Shown piece after piece: positions 11,655-20,930 of a DNA stretch of 64,000 nt. The translations under genes and the position numbers were made by a program. Position 1 is the first letter of the stretch, and the number at the start of each line of letters is the position of its first letter. Source of the DNA: Spodoptera frugiperda (taxonomy: Eukaryota > Arthropoda > Insecta > Lepidoptera > Noctuidae); NCBI RefSeq assembly GCF_023101765.2, contig NC_064224.1, positions 7,768,103 to 7,832,102 of the forward strand, in the 5' to 3' direction. The notes beneath the pieces are model-generated. The model was not told the origin of the DNA. It worked only from the letters and a program-made list of their open reading frames with translations, and made no database searches.

Positions 11655-11938
11655 AAACGACCAGATGGAGCACCTGATGTTAAGCAATTGCCACCGCCCA
11701 TGGACACCCTGTGCACCAGAGGCTTGACAAGTGCGTTGTCGGCTTTTTAGGGTTTAGGAATTTAAAGGTTGTTATGGAATTAGGGATTGAAAAGATTGGG
11801 AAAGGGGGTAATTAGGCCTCCGGCAAAGTCCCTCACACAACGAAATACAACGCAAGCGTCGATTTTCTATGAAGCCAGTGGTATCACTCCGATCGAGTCG
11901 ACCCATTCATGCCGAAACATGGCTCTCCCACAATTAGA
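11655..11938 (+). repeat. Rep-D, near full length
   Basis: It runs from TAAACGACCAGATGGAGCACC to ACATGGCTCTCCCACAATTA with the central AGGCCTCCGGCAAAG block, opposite in orientation to the copy at 3.4 kb. Confidence 0.8.
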
Positions 11939-12074
11939 ATAGATAAATAGAATACAATAACCAATTTGCCCTGTTTATTTATTTTTCGCAGACTGTCGTT
12001 TAACATCGTATCTGGCTTCAAATTTTATCAGTCAAGTATAATATACTTAAATCGTATAACGAGAGACTATTTAT

Positions 12075-12172
12075 GGCAAACGAGCAGATGGATCTCCTGA
12101 TGGTAAGCGATCAGCGCCGCCCCCGAACACCCGCACCACCAGAGGAATCACAGGTGCGTTGTTGGCTTTTTA
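12075..12172 (+). repeat. Rep-D, left end only
   Basis: The copy covers GCAAACGAGCAGATGGATC to GGTGCGTTGTTGGCTTTTTA and then stops abruptly. Confidence 0.7.
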
Positions 12173-12423
12173 AAAATGAAATGAATAGTTTAAATCAATT
12201 CTAATAACAGACTGAATCACAATCACACTTGATTCCAACAAATCAATAAATGATAATACCTCCACAGTAGTTATTAGTTCCAATCCAATATTTGGATAAT
12301 TGAATTGAATAATTTATGTTCAATAAATTTTGCATGGCCTCGCATTGTTTATACAAGCATTTTGGTAATTGCCTTGAGTGATTAAATACCACATTTTGGA
12401 GTATAGGTAATGGGTTTTCCGGG
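12173..12423. other. Intergenic, nothing recognised
   Basis: AT-rich, no supportable feature. Confidence 0.35.
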
Positions 12424-12845
12424 AATTGTCATCAATGAGCGTCAATTTTTTGATCGTATGGTGCTTTTTTGAATGGGGATTGTCATCCAATAACTTTTCC
12501 CGCCCTGGGTACGCGAGAGAGAGTGTCAGACTCTTACTAACCAAAAATCATTCAGTGACTTCTGCCGTCTTCGGTGAGGGAGTGTCTTCTTCCGCCATGG
12601 GTGAAGCGAGAGAGAGTGTCAGACTCCTACTGACTAATAATTATCTAATGGCTTTTCCCATCTCGGATGAGGCGAGAGGGAGTGTCAGACTCTTACTGAC
12701 TAAAAATCATCCAGTGACTTCTCCCGCTTTGGATGAGGCAAGGGGATTATCAGACTCTTACGGACTAAAAAACCACCCCGTTTCTACTCCTGCTTTGAGC
12801 CGGAGCCTCGGTAATCCGTTAGACAGTACGCAGCTCTGGGGCTGT
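12424..12845 (-). repeat. R1 LINE tail with internal tandem amplification
   Basis: The minus-strand tail core (from GAGCTGCG near 12835) is followed by the segment ending in the GTGTCAGACTC box four times. Box starts at 12523, 12616, 12682 and 12747 give spacings of 93, 66 and 65 bp; the first is one unit plus a 27-bp partial copy. Near-multiples of three keep a plus-strand frame open for 152 codons (12426-12884). That frame is antisense to the LINE and is not called a gene. Confidence 0.8.
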
Positions 12846-12861
12846 AAGTTAAAGTTGTCAT

Positions 12862-12945
12862 GTCGTGGTAGCCCGGTGGTTTAAGACGCGCGCTTCTTAC
12901 ACATAAGAGTACGGGTTCGAAACCTACCAACGGCAAGTATTAATA
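12862..12945 (+). repeat. SINE-B, tRNA-like head only
   Basis: It contains GTGGTAGCCCGGTGGTTTAAG and the B-box-like GGGTTCGAAACCTACCAACG, then stops. The body is missing, so this is a 3'-truncated or deleted copy. Confidence 0.7.
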
Positions 12946-13328
12946 CCGCAGCCCCGGTAACCTACGTTACTCACGGTTATCTACGTTGTCCTAAAAATAT
13001 GTTATCATACAGAAATATAATGAATTAAGAGATGCACGCTTCGCGAATCAAGCGACCTTATAATTGTCGTATTTTTCACAGTCTCTTAAAACTTGAAGTG
13101 TTTCTAGTACGTCATTTGAACGCCTACACATAAAAACTTTTATATGACGCTATATTGGGCGAGAAATTTCTAAAGTGTCTTCGGTACAAACATTTGTTTT
13201 GTAAACAAACACCCACGTTTTAGTAAATTTAGACGCCTACCATTACTTGGAATAAAGATACACCCAAATCAGGGCGATCTTATTTCACCTGAATTAATAT
13301 TTCGAGAGGTTCGACATTTCAAGTTGTA
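12946..13328. other. Intergenic, nothing recognised
   Basis: AT-rich, no supportable feature. Confidence 0.4.
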
Positions 13329-13625
13329 TTGTGTTATTTGTGGATCACACAAACAGTCATCAGTAACATCTCTCGTTTCCGGAGCTGCGGACTACCTAGC
13401 GGGTTTACCGGAGCTCCGGCTCGAAAAGTAGGAGAAGGAACAGGGTGGTTTTTAGTCAGTAAGAGTCTGATACTCTCTCTCGCCTCGCCCAAGGCGGGAG
13501 AAGTAATTGGATGATTTTCCCCCCTCTAAAAAAAAACATCACTCGTTGCTGCTTGCGGGAATTGAACCCGCTACACGTTGCACGGCAGCCGGTTGCCCAG
13601 GCACCGCTCCAACCGTGCAAGAAAA
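13329..13625 (-). repeat. SINE-A interrupted by an R1 tail
   Basis: The SINE body (TTTGTGGATCACACAAACAG, 13337-13356) and the head (GCGGGAATTGAACCCGCTAC to CCAACCGTGCAA, 13554-13620) are separated by the LINE insertion. Confidence 0.8.
13378..13534 (+). mobile_element. R1 LINE tail inserted in a SINE
   Basis: The insert runs from the GGAGCTGCGG region to an A-run. The flanks AACATCTCTCGTT (13365-13377) and AACATCACTCGTT (13535-13547) match at 12 of 13 positions. The 13-bp duplication equals that of the longer R1 copy at 10.3 kb. Confidence 0.85.
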
Positions 13626-13850
13626 GTAATATAACTCTACTCATTCACAATAAGAAACTGTTGATTGTTGAATAAGTGAATGTAGTAAAGATTAAAGTGG
13701 ATCTAGCCACAGATAGCTTCTACACCTTAGCTTCTACTACAAATAAAGATTTGTCACTGTCACATCCTTCTTGATCCTTTTTCTAATCGACAGACGAGTG
13801 GGTGGTGCAGTAGATTTACCTTTCTATTTCTTTTTTACAGAATAATCAGC
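13626..13850. other. Intergenic, nothing recognised
   Basis: No supportable feature. Confidence 0.35.
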
Positions 13851-13945
13851 AAGTGAGGTGGTAGATTACCTGATGGTAAATATTTGGCACCGCCCATGGA
13901 CACCCCAAATACCAGAGGAGTTACAAGTGCGTTGCCGGCGTTGAG
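13851..13945 (+). repeat. Rep-D, left end only
   Basis: It covers TACCTGATGGTAAATATTTGG to AAGTGCGTTGCCGGCGTTG. Confidence 0.7.
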
Positions 13946-13959
13946 GTGTATTTCGTATA

Positions 13960-14337
13960 TCTTTATATATATAATTCTTCTGTACGTGTGTATGTCACTG
14001 AACTCCTCTTAAACGACTAGACGGATTTTGATGAAACTTTTTGTGTGTGTTCAAGAGGATCTGAGAATGGTTTAGATTCACAATTTTGTCCGCTGGACAA
14101 TGATTTTTTGATTATTTTTTAATTTATCAGTAGTTGTTGATTTTGGAATGTTTTACATTGAATCCGACAGACGGCGCTACCATCGCAGTGTCAAATATGA
14201 ATGACGTTAGATATTGTCATAACATTTGAATAACAATTTTCATCAAAAAGGTCCAGAATGTTTTAGCTTATTAAAAAAAGAATAAAATTTTCAAATTAAA
14301 GACGTGTAGACAGGACAACGTCTGTCGGGTCCGCTAG
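13960..14337 (+). mobile_element. Helitron Hel-1, first of a tandem pair
   Basis: It begins TCTTTATATATATAATTC after an A and ends GGGTCCGCTAG before a T, with a GACAG/CTGTC hairpin just inside the end. TC start, CTAG end, a subterminal hairpin and insertion between A and T define Helitrons. At 378 bp with no Rep/helicase frame it is non-autonomous. Confidence 0.85.
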
Positions 14338-14713
14338 TTTATATATATAATTCTTCTGTACGTGTGTATGTCACTGAACTCCTCTTAAACGACTGGACGG
14401 ATTTTGATGAAACTTTTTGTGTGTGTTCAAGAGGATCTGAGAATGATTTAGATTCACAATTTTGTCCGCTGGACAATGTTTTTTTAATTAGTTTTTAATT
14501 TATTAGTAGTTGTTGATTTTGGAATGTTTTACATTGGATCCGACAGACGGCGCTACCATCGCAGTGTCAAATATTAATGACGTTAGATATTGTCATAACA
14601 TTTGAATAACAATTTTCATCAAAAAGGTCTAGAATGTTTTAGCTTATTAAAAAAAGTTTAAAATTTTCAAATTAAAGACGTGTAGACAGGACAACGTCTG
14701 TCGGGTCCGCTAG
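14338..14713 (+). mobile_element. Helitron Hel-1, second of a tandem pair
   Basis: It starts directly after the CTAG of the first copy at TTTATATATATAATTC, lacking only the first few bases, and ends in the same hairpin and CTAG. The two copies differ at few positions. Confidence 0.85.
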
Positions 14714-14782
14714 TATGTATATAGAATTTCATAGGAAAATTACTTCCTATAAAATTCTTCTTTCTTTGATAAAAGGAGTGAT

Positions 14783-14999
14783 ACCATGGCCTCACAGAAA
14801 ACAACGCTTGTTTTGTGTTTCATTGTGGTACTGGAAGCCCAATTACTCTCCTTTCCAATCCTCGATTCCCCAACAACCCTTAAATTCCTAACCCTTGAAA
14901 AGGTTGGCAACGCACTTGTAGCGCCTCTGGTGTTTCAGGTGTTACCGGCGGCGACTGCTTACCATCTGGTAATTCGTCTCCTCGTTTACCATAAAAAAT
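14783..14999 (-). repeat. Rep-D, right end missing
   Basis: It runs from CCATGGCCTCACAGAAAAC to CTCCTCGTTTACCATAAAAA. The plus-strand 71-codon frame across it is a by-product. Confidence 0.75.
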
Positions 15000-15255
15000 A
15001 AATAAAACCCGCATATTTTTCATTATCCGGAGAATGCGCTTGACAGAGACAAGCAGCTGCTCCTTGGTAAACTTTAATCCTTTTAACTACGATTTTTAAG
15101 TCGCCTGCCAATCATGGAAATTATGTAAAGCTCGCTTACCTAACTCTTAAATCGTTTATTAAATATCTTACTGCCATACAACGGTTTTGTGATGCTTAAG
15201 TATATTATAATGTAATCTATATGGAAAAGGAATAAATGAATAATAATAATAATAC
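15000..15255. other. Intergenic, nothing recognised
   Basis: AT-rich, ending in an AATAAT run. Confidence 0.35.
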
Positions 15256-15465
15256 TCACTGCCGCCATCAGAGACATTTAATGATTACCTAATCCAGTCC
15301 TTAGCATTTGTTTTCAGTACAAAATCGTTATTAAGGAATAGTTTAAGTACTTATTAAATGTTTCTGAGTGTGGCAGTCAGAGTCATTTACTAGCCTTGGT
15401 TACTTAACCTAGTCTTTAGTAATTGTTTGTGGAAAAAAATGTTACTAAGGAATAGTTTAAGTAAT
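15256..15465 (+). repeat. MITE-E, one full and one partial copy
   Basis: The first copy spans CTGCCGCCATCAGAGACATTTAATG to CTGAGTGTGGCAGTC. A second, end-eroded copy (GGTTACTTAACCTAGTCTTTAG to GGAATAGTTTAAGTAAT) follows at once. Confidence 0.65.
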
Positions 15466-15474
15466 AATTTTTTT

Positions 15475-15717
15475 ATGGTATACGCCGGTGAAACAACAGG
15501 GCGTTACAAGTGCGTTGCCAGCTTTTTGGTGGATAAGGAATTTAAGGATTGTTGGGCAATCGGGATTTAAAAGAGGGGAATTGGGCCTCCGGTAACTTCA
15601 CTCACACAACGAAACACAATGCAAGCGTTGTTTCACGTCGGTTTTCAGTGAGGCCGTGGTATCGCTTCGGTCGAGCCGGCCCATTCGTGACGAAGCATGG
15701 CTCTCCCACACTTGACT
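15475..15717 (+). repeat. Rep-D, left end deleted
   Basis: It jumps from the extreme left end (TGGTATACGCCGGTGAAAC) to GGGCGTTACAAGTGCGTTGCC and is complete to CATGGCTCTCCCACACTT. Confidence 0.8.
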
Positions 15718-16096
15718 TAAACCATAAAATGAGACAGGACATTGACATCGTTTATTCATCAAAATTTACAAGTTACTTGAGTTGATTTAACATTAATTTT
15801 CATGTAGGTACCTCATAATTATGATCAGCCACAAGAAAATTGTCAGTTGATTTATTAAGGTAGTCTACAAGCGATTTTCAATTCTGTTCTAATTAGAATA
15901 AGCTTGAAATTTGAACGAAGATTGTTAAAATTCTGTTGATTAAGCTTAACAAGGCTCTATCAAGCGTTGCCGAGTTTACAAAATTAATGATATTCTTGAA
16001 ATGTGACAGTTTTATAAGACAAATTAAGGTTGGAACTTGTTTTTTTTTGTAATGTTTGTGACCTTTTAATTCAACAAGGTAGACAGGTAGACTATA
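15718..16096. other. Intergenic, nothing recognised
   Basis: AT-rich, no supportable feature. Confidence 0.4.
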
Positions 16097-16187
16097 TTAA
16101 GTCTTTGACTGCCAACAGAAAACTGTTGAAGGCCAATCCTCCACTAACATCGGTCACCGGTGACCACCACGGCGTACAATATGTTAA
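16097..16187 (-). mobile_element. TTAA-91 element
   Basis: A 91-bp unit starts and ends with TTAA and carries the perfect palindrome GGTCACCGGTGACC at 16152-16165. The copy at 29603-29693 has exactly the same length in the opposite orientation. TTAA flanks suggest mobilisation by a piggyBac-type transposase. Confidence 0.7.
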
Positions 16188-16460
16188 AGGTAAGCGTCCA
16201 CAGGCCCGCATCGTACTCATTGCTCGCATCGAAGGGATTCGATTTTCAGACTGCGTCCACAATCGGTAGCGTTTGGATTTTCGATGCGAGTAGATTGCCA
16301 ATCCCATTTTCACTCATATTTTAGGTACGCAATGTAGGCATTGCTGATGAGCGGTCCATACGATGCGGATCAGTCGACGCAGTTATATGAGTTTCTATAC
16401 AAGACAAACTAAAATCCGTTTCGTGTGATGAGTACGATGCGGGTCTGTGGACGTTTAGGT
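16188..16460 (+). mobile_element. MITE-F, right end eroded
   Basis: The left terminus is AGGTAAGCGTCCACAGGCCC and abuts the TTAA-91 end. The right terminus (GCGGGTCTGTGGACGTTTAGG) is the decayed mirror image. No coding frame. Confidence 0.75.
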
Positions 16461-16786
16461 ACCTGAAATCGAAAACTGCATTAATGACAAAATGTAAAAT
16501 GCTTAAATTTGAAAAAACTAAATCAAAGAACTGAGTCATAAAAATTAAAAATAAAATATCATGTTCGAATTTCAAAAATACTAAAACCACACCGATTAAC
16601 CAAACCGAAAACCTTTAAATTCTAATTTTAAAACACGACGCGGCAAATTGCCAATAAAAAAACAATATTTGCTGACAGAAAAGCCGTTAAGAAAATTGTG
16701 TCACCACTTTTTTTTTAAATTACTTAATCAAGCTTGTTGGTTGAGCCCTTCAGTTTTCAGGAGCTATCTTTGAGTAGCCGATTATG
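16461..16786. other. Intergenic, nothing recognised
   Basis: AT-rich, no supportable feature. Confidence 0.35.
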
Positions 16787-16865
16787 ACCTAAAGCAGAGA
16801 TGGCGAACCTATACTAAACAACGTGCCATTTTTTAAAGAAATGTTTTTTTGAGGTGCTACATTTG

Positions 16866-17070
16866 ACTGCACGGTTGGCGCGATGGTTGGCTAGCTGGCT
16901 GCCATGCAACGTGTAGCAGGTTTAATTCCCGCACGGCGCAACTCTTTGTGTAATTCAGAAATTGTTGTTTCGGGTCTGAGTGTCATGTGTATGTGAAAAC
17001 TTGTATGTTTGTAAACGCACCCATGACACAGGAGAAAATCTTAACGTGAGGCAACGGTAAAAATAAAAAA
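16866..17070 (+). repeat. SINE-A inside the hAT element
   Basis: A full-length copy from GACTGCACGGTTGGCGCGATGG to GAGAAAATCTTAACGTGAGG with an A-rich tail. The B-box is mutated (GGTTTAATTCCC). Confidence 0.85.
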
Positions 17071-17677
17071 AAACCATGTGCCATCAAGATATATACAGGG
17101 TTAAAGGGTAAGTCGACCTAAATCCTTTAAGACGTGATAGTTTACATCATTCCTGACTGATTTGACCATGGGATCCCATATCCCAAACTTAACCGTTTTC
17201 AAATTATCGGCATTTTAACTTTTTTTTAAATTTCCCATTTTTTTGGCTATTTCTCCCTTGTTTTGTCTTTGGTGGCTAAATTTTGTTTTGTTTTTGCTTT
17301 TTTGTGTAGTAGATTAGTTGTTTTATTATTTAGAAAACTAAAACTGTAAATAACTGTACCAACTGAGTCGTAGCAGACGATCTAATGTTAAAAAAAGTAA
17401 ATAAATTTGTGATAAGTTGTTTTTCTTTGTAAGATATTTAAAAAAAAGTCTATGACAACTGTTCTGCAAATATGCGTTAAAATATCTACAATTCTTCAGC
17501 TTTCTGATAAGGTATAACATGATAGGGAATAATTTGAATTCTTTGCCAAAACATCGATGAAGTACTACAAGGTAGTAATAAGAATATCGATATTTAAGCT
17601 TCAAATTTAACTTGAGTCAGATAACAAAATAAAACAAACTGGTTCACTTCACTTCAGAAGGAGTGTCAGGGAGTGGC

Positions 17678-17978
17678 TTTTTTTGAGTGGAAAAAATCAT
17701 CCAATGACTTCTTCCACCTTGGGCGAGGCGAGAGGAAGTGTCAGACTCTTACTGACTAAAAACCACCCTGTTCCTTCTCCTGCTTTTCGAGCCGGAGCCC
17801 CGGTAAACCCTCTAGGTAGTCCGCAGCTCCGGATCAGGCATCAGCCCTACTGGGCTCCATCTGTGGTGGTCTAATGGCTCTTTGAGGCGCGCGCGGAACG
17901 CTACGCGTCGCACGCACGGGTTTGGTTCTGTTCGGGCGGTGAGCTACCCTTGCTCGCCGTCCGCAGGCCCGCACTGGA
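17678..17978 (-). repeat. R1 LINE tail in the left arm of the palindrome
   Basis: On the minus strand it runs from the TCCGCAGACCCGCAC-side of the 3' UTR to the tail and A-run. It extends 88 bp past the arm boundary into the spacer. Confidence 0.85.
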
Positions 17979-17979
17979 C

Positions 17980-18070
17980 ACTAATTATCCCAATAAGTGG
18001 ATCGGGAGAGGCGGACCTGTACTGTGGCCAGCTGGAAGTTCAGACCTGACCCCTATGGATTTTTATGTGT
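17980..18070 (+). pseudogene. Transposase fragment (IS630/Tc1-mariner type)
   Basis: Thirty codons in one frame read KWIGRGGPVLWPAG, then SSDLTPMDFYV. The motif WIGRxGPxxWPxxSPDLTPxDF is a hallmark of a widespread insect transposase family, where the Asp in SPDL is the region of the last catalytic acid. The piece is cut off on both sides by R1 tails. It is the only coding trace in the palindrome and probably the remains of its original transposase. Confidence 0.7.
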
Positions 18071-18283
18071 GCGCCTCAAAGAGCCATCAGATCACCACAG
18101 ATGGGGCCTAGTAGGGCTGATGCCTGATCCGGAGCTGCGGACTACCTAGCGGGTTTACCGGGGCTCCGGCTCGAAAAGCAGGAGAAGGAACAGGGTGGTT
18201 TTTAGTCAGTAAGAGTCTGACACTCCCTCTCGCCTCGCCCAAGGTGGGAGAAGACATTGGATGATTTTCTCCACTCAAAAAAA
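18071..18283 (+). repeat. R1 LINE tail in the right arm of the palindrome
   Basis: Mirror copy of the left-arm tail, with the same sequence GATGATTTTCTCCACTC next to its A-run. Confidence 0.85.
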
Positions 18284-18885
18284 GCCACTCCCTGACACTC
18301 CTTCTGAAGTGAAGTGAACCAGTTTGTTTTATTTTGTTATCTGACTCAAGTTAAATTTGAAGCTTAAATATCGATATTCTTATTACTACCTTGTAGTACT
18401 TCATCGATGTTTTGGCAAAGAATTCAAATTATTCCCTATCATGTTATACCTTATCAGAAAGCTGAAGAATTGTAGATATTTTAACGCACATTTGCAGAAC
18501 AGTTGTCATAGACTTTTTTTTAAATATCTTATAAAGAAAAACAACTTATCACAAATTTATTTACTTTTTTAACATTCGATCGTCTGCTACGACTCAGTTG
18601 GTACAGTTATTTACAGTTTTAGTTTTCTAAATAATAAAGCAACTAATCTACTACACAAAAAAGCAAAAACAAAACAAAATTTAGCCACCAAAGACAAAAC
18701 AAGGGAGAAATAGCCAAAAAAATGGGAAATTTTATCAAAAAAGTTAAAATGCCGATAATTTGAAAACGGTTAAGTTTGGGATATGGGGTCCTATGGTCTA
18801 ATCAGTCAGGAATGATGTAAACTATCACGTCTTAAAGGATTTAGGTCGACTTACCCTTTAACCCTGTATATATCTTTTTTTGTAG

Positions 18886-18946
18886 TTCGCACATTGAACG
18901 CCGTGGTGGTCACCGGACAGTTTTCTATTGGCAGTCAAAGACTTAA
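18886..18946 (+). repeat. TTAA-91 relic
   Basis: It reads TTCGCACATTGAACGCCG to GGCAGTCAAAGACTTAA. The central part after GGTCACCGG is deleted and one TTAA has become TTCG. Confidence 0.65.
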
Positions 18947-19123
18947 GCAAAATTAAAGCCGACTTGGAGTCATTTGTGTTACTTTGAATCTTTGATGTTA
19001 TTCATATCTGAAAATAGCGACAGGTATAGGACAGGTTTTGTGATCGTGATCACGTGTCCAAAATATTAAGCTGTGTGCCATCAATGGCACGCGTGCCAAT
19101 GGTTCACCATCCCTGACCTAAAG

Positions 19124-19429
19124 TGTATTCAAAGTCTCTAAGCGAAAATTTTAATACCCAAAGGCTTTTGGAACATCAAAAGGATATTGGACAAGGTACC
19201 TCGGTGCCTGAAAAATCTTGTAATTTTAGCTGCAAACCCTCTGAGCACTTATTAGTCAGTTTTAATAGGATTTTTCATGAAGATATTTTACAGTCGTTTA
19301 CTTTTTAGCCTTCTTTTCAGGTCTGTAGCTGAAATTGAAAGCTATGAAGCCTGCGACCTACTTCCTGAAACTACTATTTAATATTTATAGTTTTGCTTCG
19401 AAGAAAAATTTTAAATAGTCTCTGCTAAC
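19124..19429. other. Intergenic, nothing recognised
   Basis: Contains a 61-codon frame (19123-19308 +) without a recognisable domain. Confidence 0.35.
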
Positions 19430-19715
19430 CAAAGGCCTCTGCTCATACAAAGAAGGTTCGAGGATTAATCACCGTGCTTGTTCAATGCGGCTTAGTGATT
19501 TCAAACTTATAATTAGAAATTATTACTTTTTTTATCAACAAGTTTCCTCACGATGCATGGTTTCCTTCGCCTTCGCCGTATGTCAGTAGTGTCTAAATAA
19601 TCTTAGTAATCCCATTTAACTTGGAAAAAGTCACATTGGTACTTGCCGTTGGTATGTTTCGAACCCGCAGCCTCATACATGAGAAGCAGCCGTCTTAAAC
19701 CACCGGGCCACCCCG
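19430..19715 (-). repeat. SINE-B, near full length
   Basis: From the tail (CAAAGGCCTCTGCTCATAC side) to the head (GGTATGTTTCGAACCCGCAG, then TAAACCACCGGGCCACC). Confidence 0.8.
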
Positions 19716-19985
19716 ACAATTTTAATACTATATACATTAATACTACCACAAGAAACAAAGGCGTAAAGTTGTCATATTCAATAGAAATAAGGGTCATATT
19801 CGGGTAGCAATTGACCAGAATTTGTTAACATAAATAGCCGTACTTTCAAACCTTTTCATTCCGGATATCGTAGCGTAGGGTTGTCAACGCGTGGCTATTT
19901 TAAAATATGTAGGGTTGTCAACCATCCTCCTTACCTTTACTATAATCTTTATAGGGTGTTGTCTGTCCCTTGGTGTTATGACTAT
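19716..19985. other. Intergenic, nothing recognised
   Basis: The phrase GGGTTGTCAAC occurs twice (19881, 19911). No element was delimited. Confidence 0.3.
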
Positions 19986-20337
19986 CTCACCCAAAACATA
20001 AATGTGAAAGGCTGCCAAGTTCGATAATATTGGAATGCTTCGCCTATAAAAGAAGTGAGATCTAAATAAGTACCTACCAAGTTCCATACACAGACCTCAG
20101 TTAAAAATGATATAACAAGTTGGCAAGTTTTCACACACTTTGTTATAAACCTACTAAACGCAATGAGTCAAGTATATAATTTTCTATTAAAACTTGCCAA
20201 GTTATATCATTTTTAACTGAGGTCTGTGTATGGAACTTGGTAGGTACTTATTTAGATCTCACTTCTTTTATAGGCGAAGCATTCCAATATTATCGAACTT
20301 GGCAGCCTTTCACATTTATGTTTTGGGTGGGATTTCA
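19986..20337. repeat. Long near-perfect inverted repeat
   Basis: Arms of about 145 bp (19986-20140 and 20193-20337) are almost identical in inverted orientation, for example GCTGCCAAGTTCGATAATAT against its reverse complement, with a loop of about 50-60 bp. The transcript of either strand would fold into a long hairpin. Confidence 0.9.
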
Positions 20338-20389
20338 TTTATTTTTGTAAGGTTTATTTTCTTTTTTTCTTATTTTACTTTACTTTGAC

Positions 20390-20930
20390 TAAATACAAAC
20401 CTTCGTGACGAATTTTAGGTCGGTGCGACCATTGGAAGATATAGATAATTTTTTTGTTTTAGTTCCTTAAGGGTATGAATTTACACCTTCATTATTTTTA
20501 AAACCGACTCACACTTGGCCATTTTCAGATTTTTTCCTTTACCTTGACCTAAAGACCTACCTCCATGCCAAATTTCAAGTCAATACGACCATTGGAAGTG
20601 GTCTAGGTTTTTGATGAGTGAGTGAGTCAGTCAGTCAGTCAGTCAGTCAGTGAGTGTATAGTAAAAAAAGCGACTTTCTGACGTCAATATCTCAAGACCT
20701 ACAATAGGTACATTAATGAAATTTTGTATTTTAGATAAGTAAGTAGATCTCGACAGATACTAAAAATTTCATATGCGTAGATAAAATAGATTTTGAGTTA
20801 TAGGTGGGTCGAACTTGGCCCGAAATGGTTCGTGTAATATAACCCACGGCCGGTGTGTCGGTTTTTTTGCTCGAACTTGGCGGACACACTGCCGTGTGTC
20901 TAGATAACGTTAGAAGATACAGAGTGTTGA
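20390..20930. repeat. Unclassified repeat with a CAGT microsatellite
   Basis: The phrase GCGACCATTGGAAG / ACGACCATTGGAAG appears twice. A GTCA/CAGT run lies at about 20626-20652, and CGAACTTGGC recurs at 20814 and 20873 as in the neighbouring hairpin. The layout resembles multi-copy moth repeats, but no coding part is present. Confidence 0.5.

Larger units (their letters stand above)
17096..18866. mobile_element. Palindromic (foldback) TA-type transposon
   Basis: It starts CAGGGTTAAAGGGTAAGTCG and ends with its exact reverse complement, flanked by ATATA/TATATA, compatible with a TA target duplication. The whole body is an inverted repeat: left arm 17096-17890 (795 bp), right arm 18071-18866 (796 bp), spacer 180 bp. 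Matching 70-codon frames in the two arms (17604 leftward, 18357 rightward) differ at two residues, showing high arm identity. These mirrored frames are not called genes. A transposase scrap in the spacer points to the IS630-Tc1-mariner group. Confidence 0.85.
16795..19115. mobile_element. hAT-like transposon, gutted by nested insertions
   Basis: The ends are CAGAGATGGCGAACC and, inverted, CAGGGATGGTGAACC. The flanks are ACCTAAAG at 16787-16794 and 19116-19123, an exact 8-bp target duplication as hAT elements make. Inside the termini are more inverted bits (GTGCCA and TGGCAC). No hAT transposase remains; the 2.3 kb is mostly a SINE, a palindromic transposon and a TTAA-91 relic. Confidence 0.85.

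Noticed and set aside
12426..12884. 152-codon open frame
   Set aside because: It is antisense to a tandemly amplified R1 LINE tail; the near-multiple-of-three repeat unit keeps it open.
17338..17604. 88-codon frame, mirrored at 18357-18572
   Set aside because: The same frame appears in both arms of the palindrome because the DNA is duplicated; it has no transposase or other domain.
20626..20652. Short direct repeats that could suggest a CRISPR array
   Set aside because: It is a simple CAGT microsatellite inside a eukaryotic repeat; there are no spacers.
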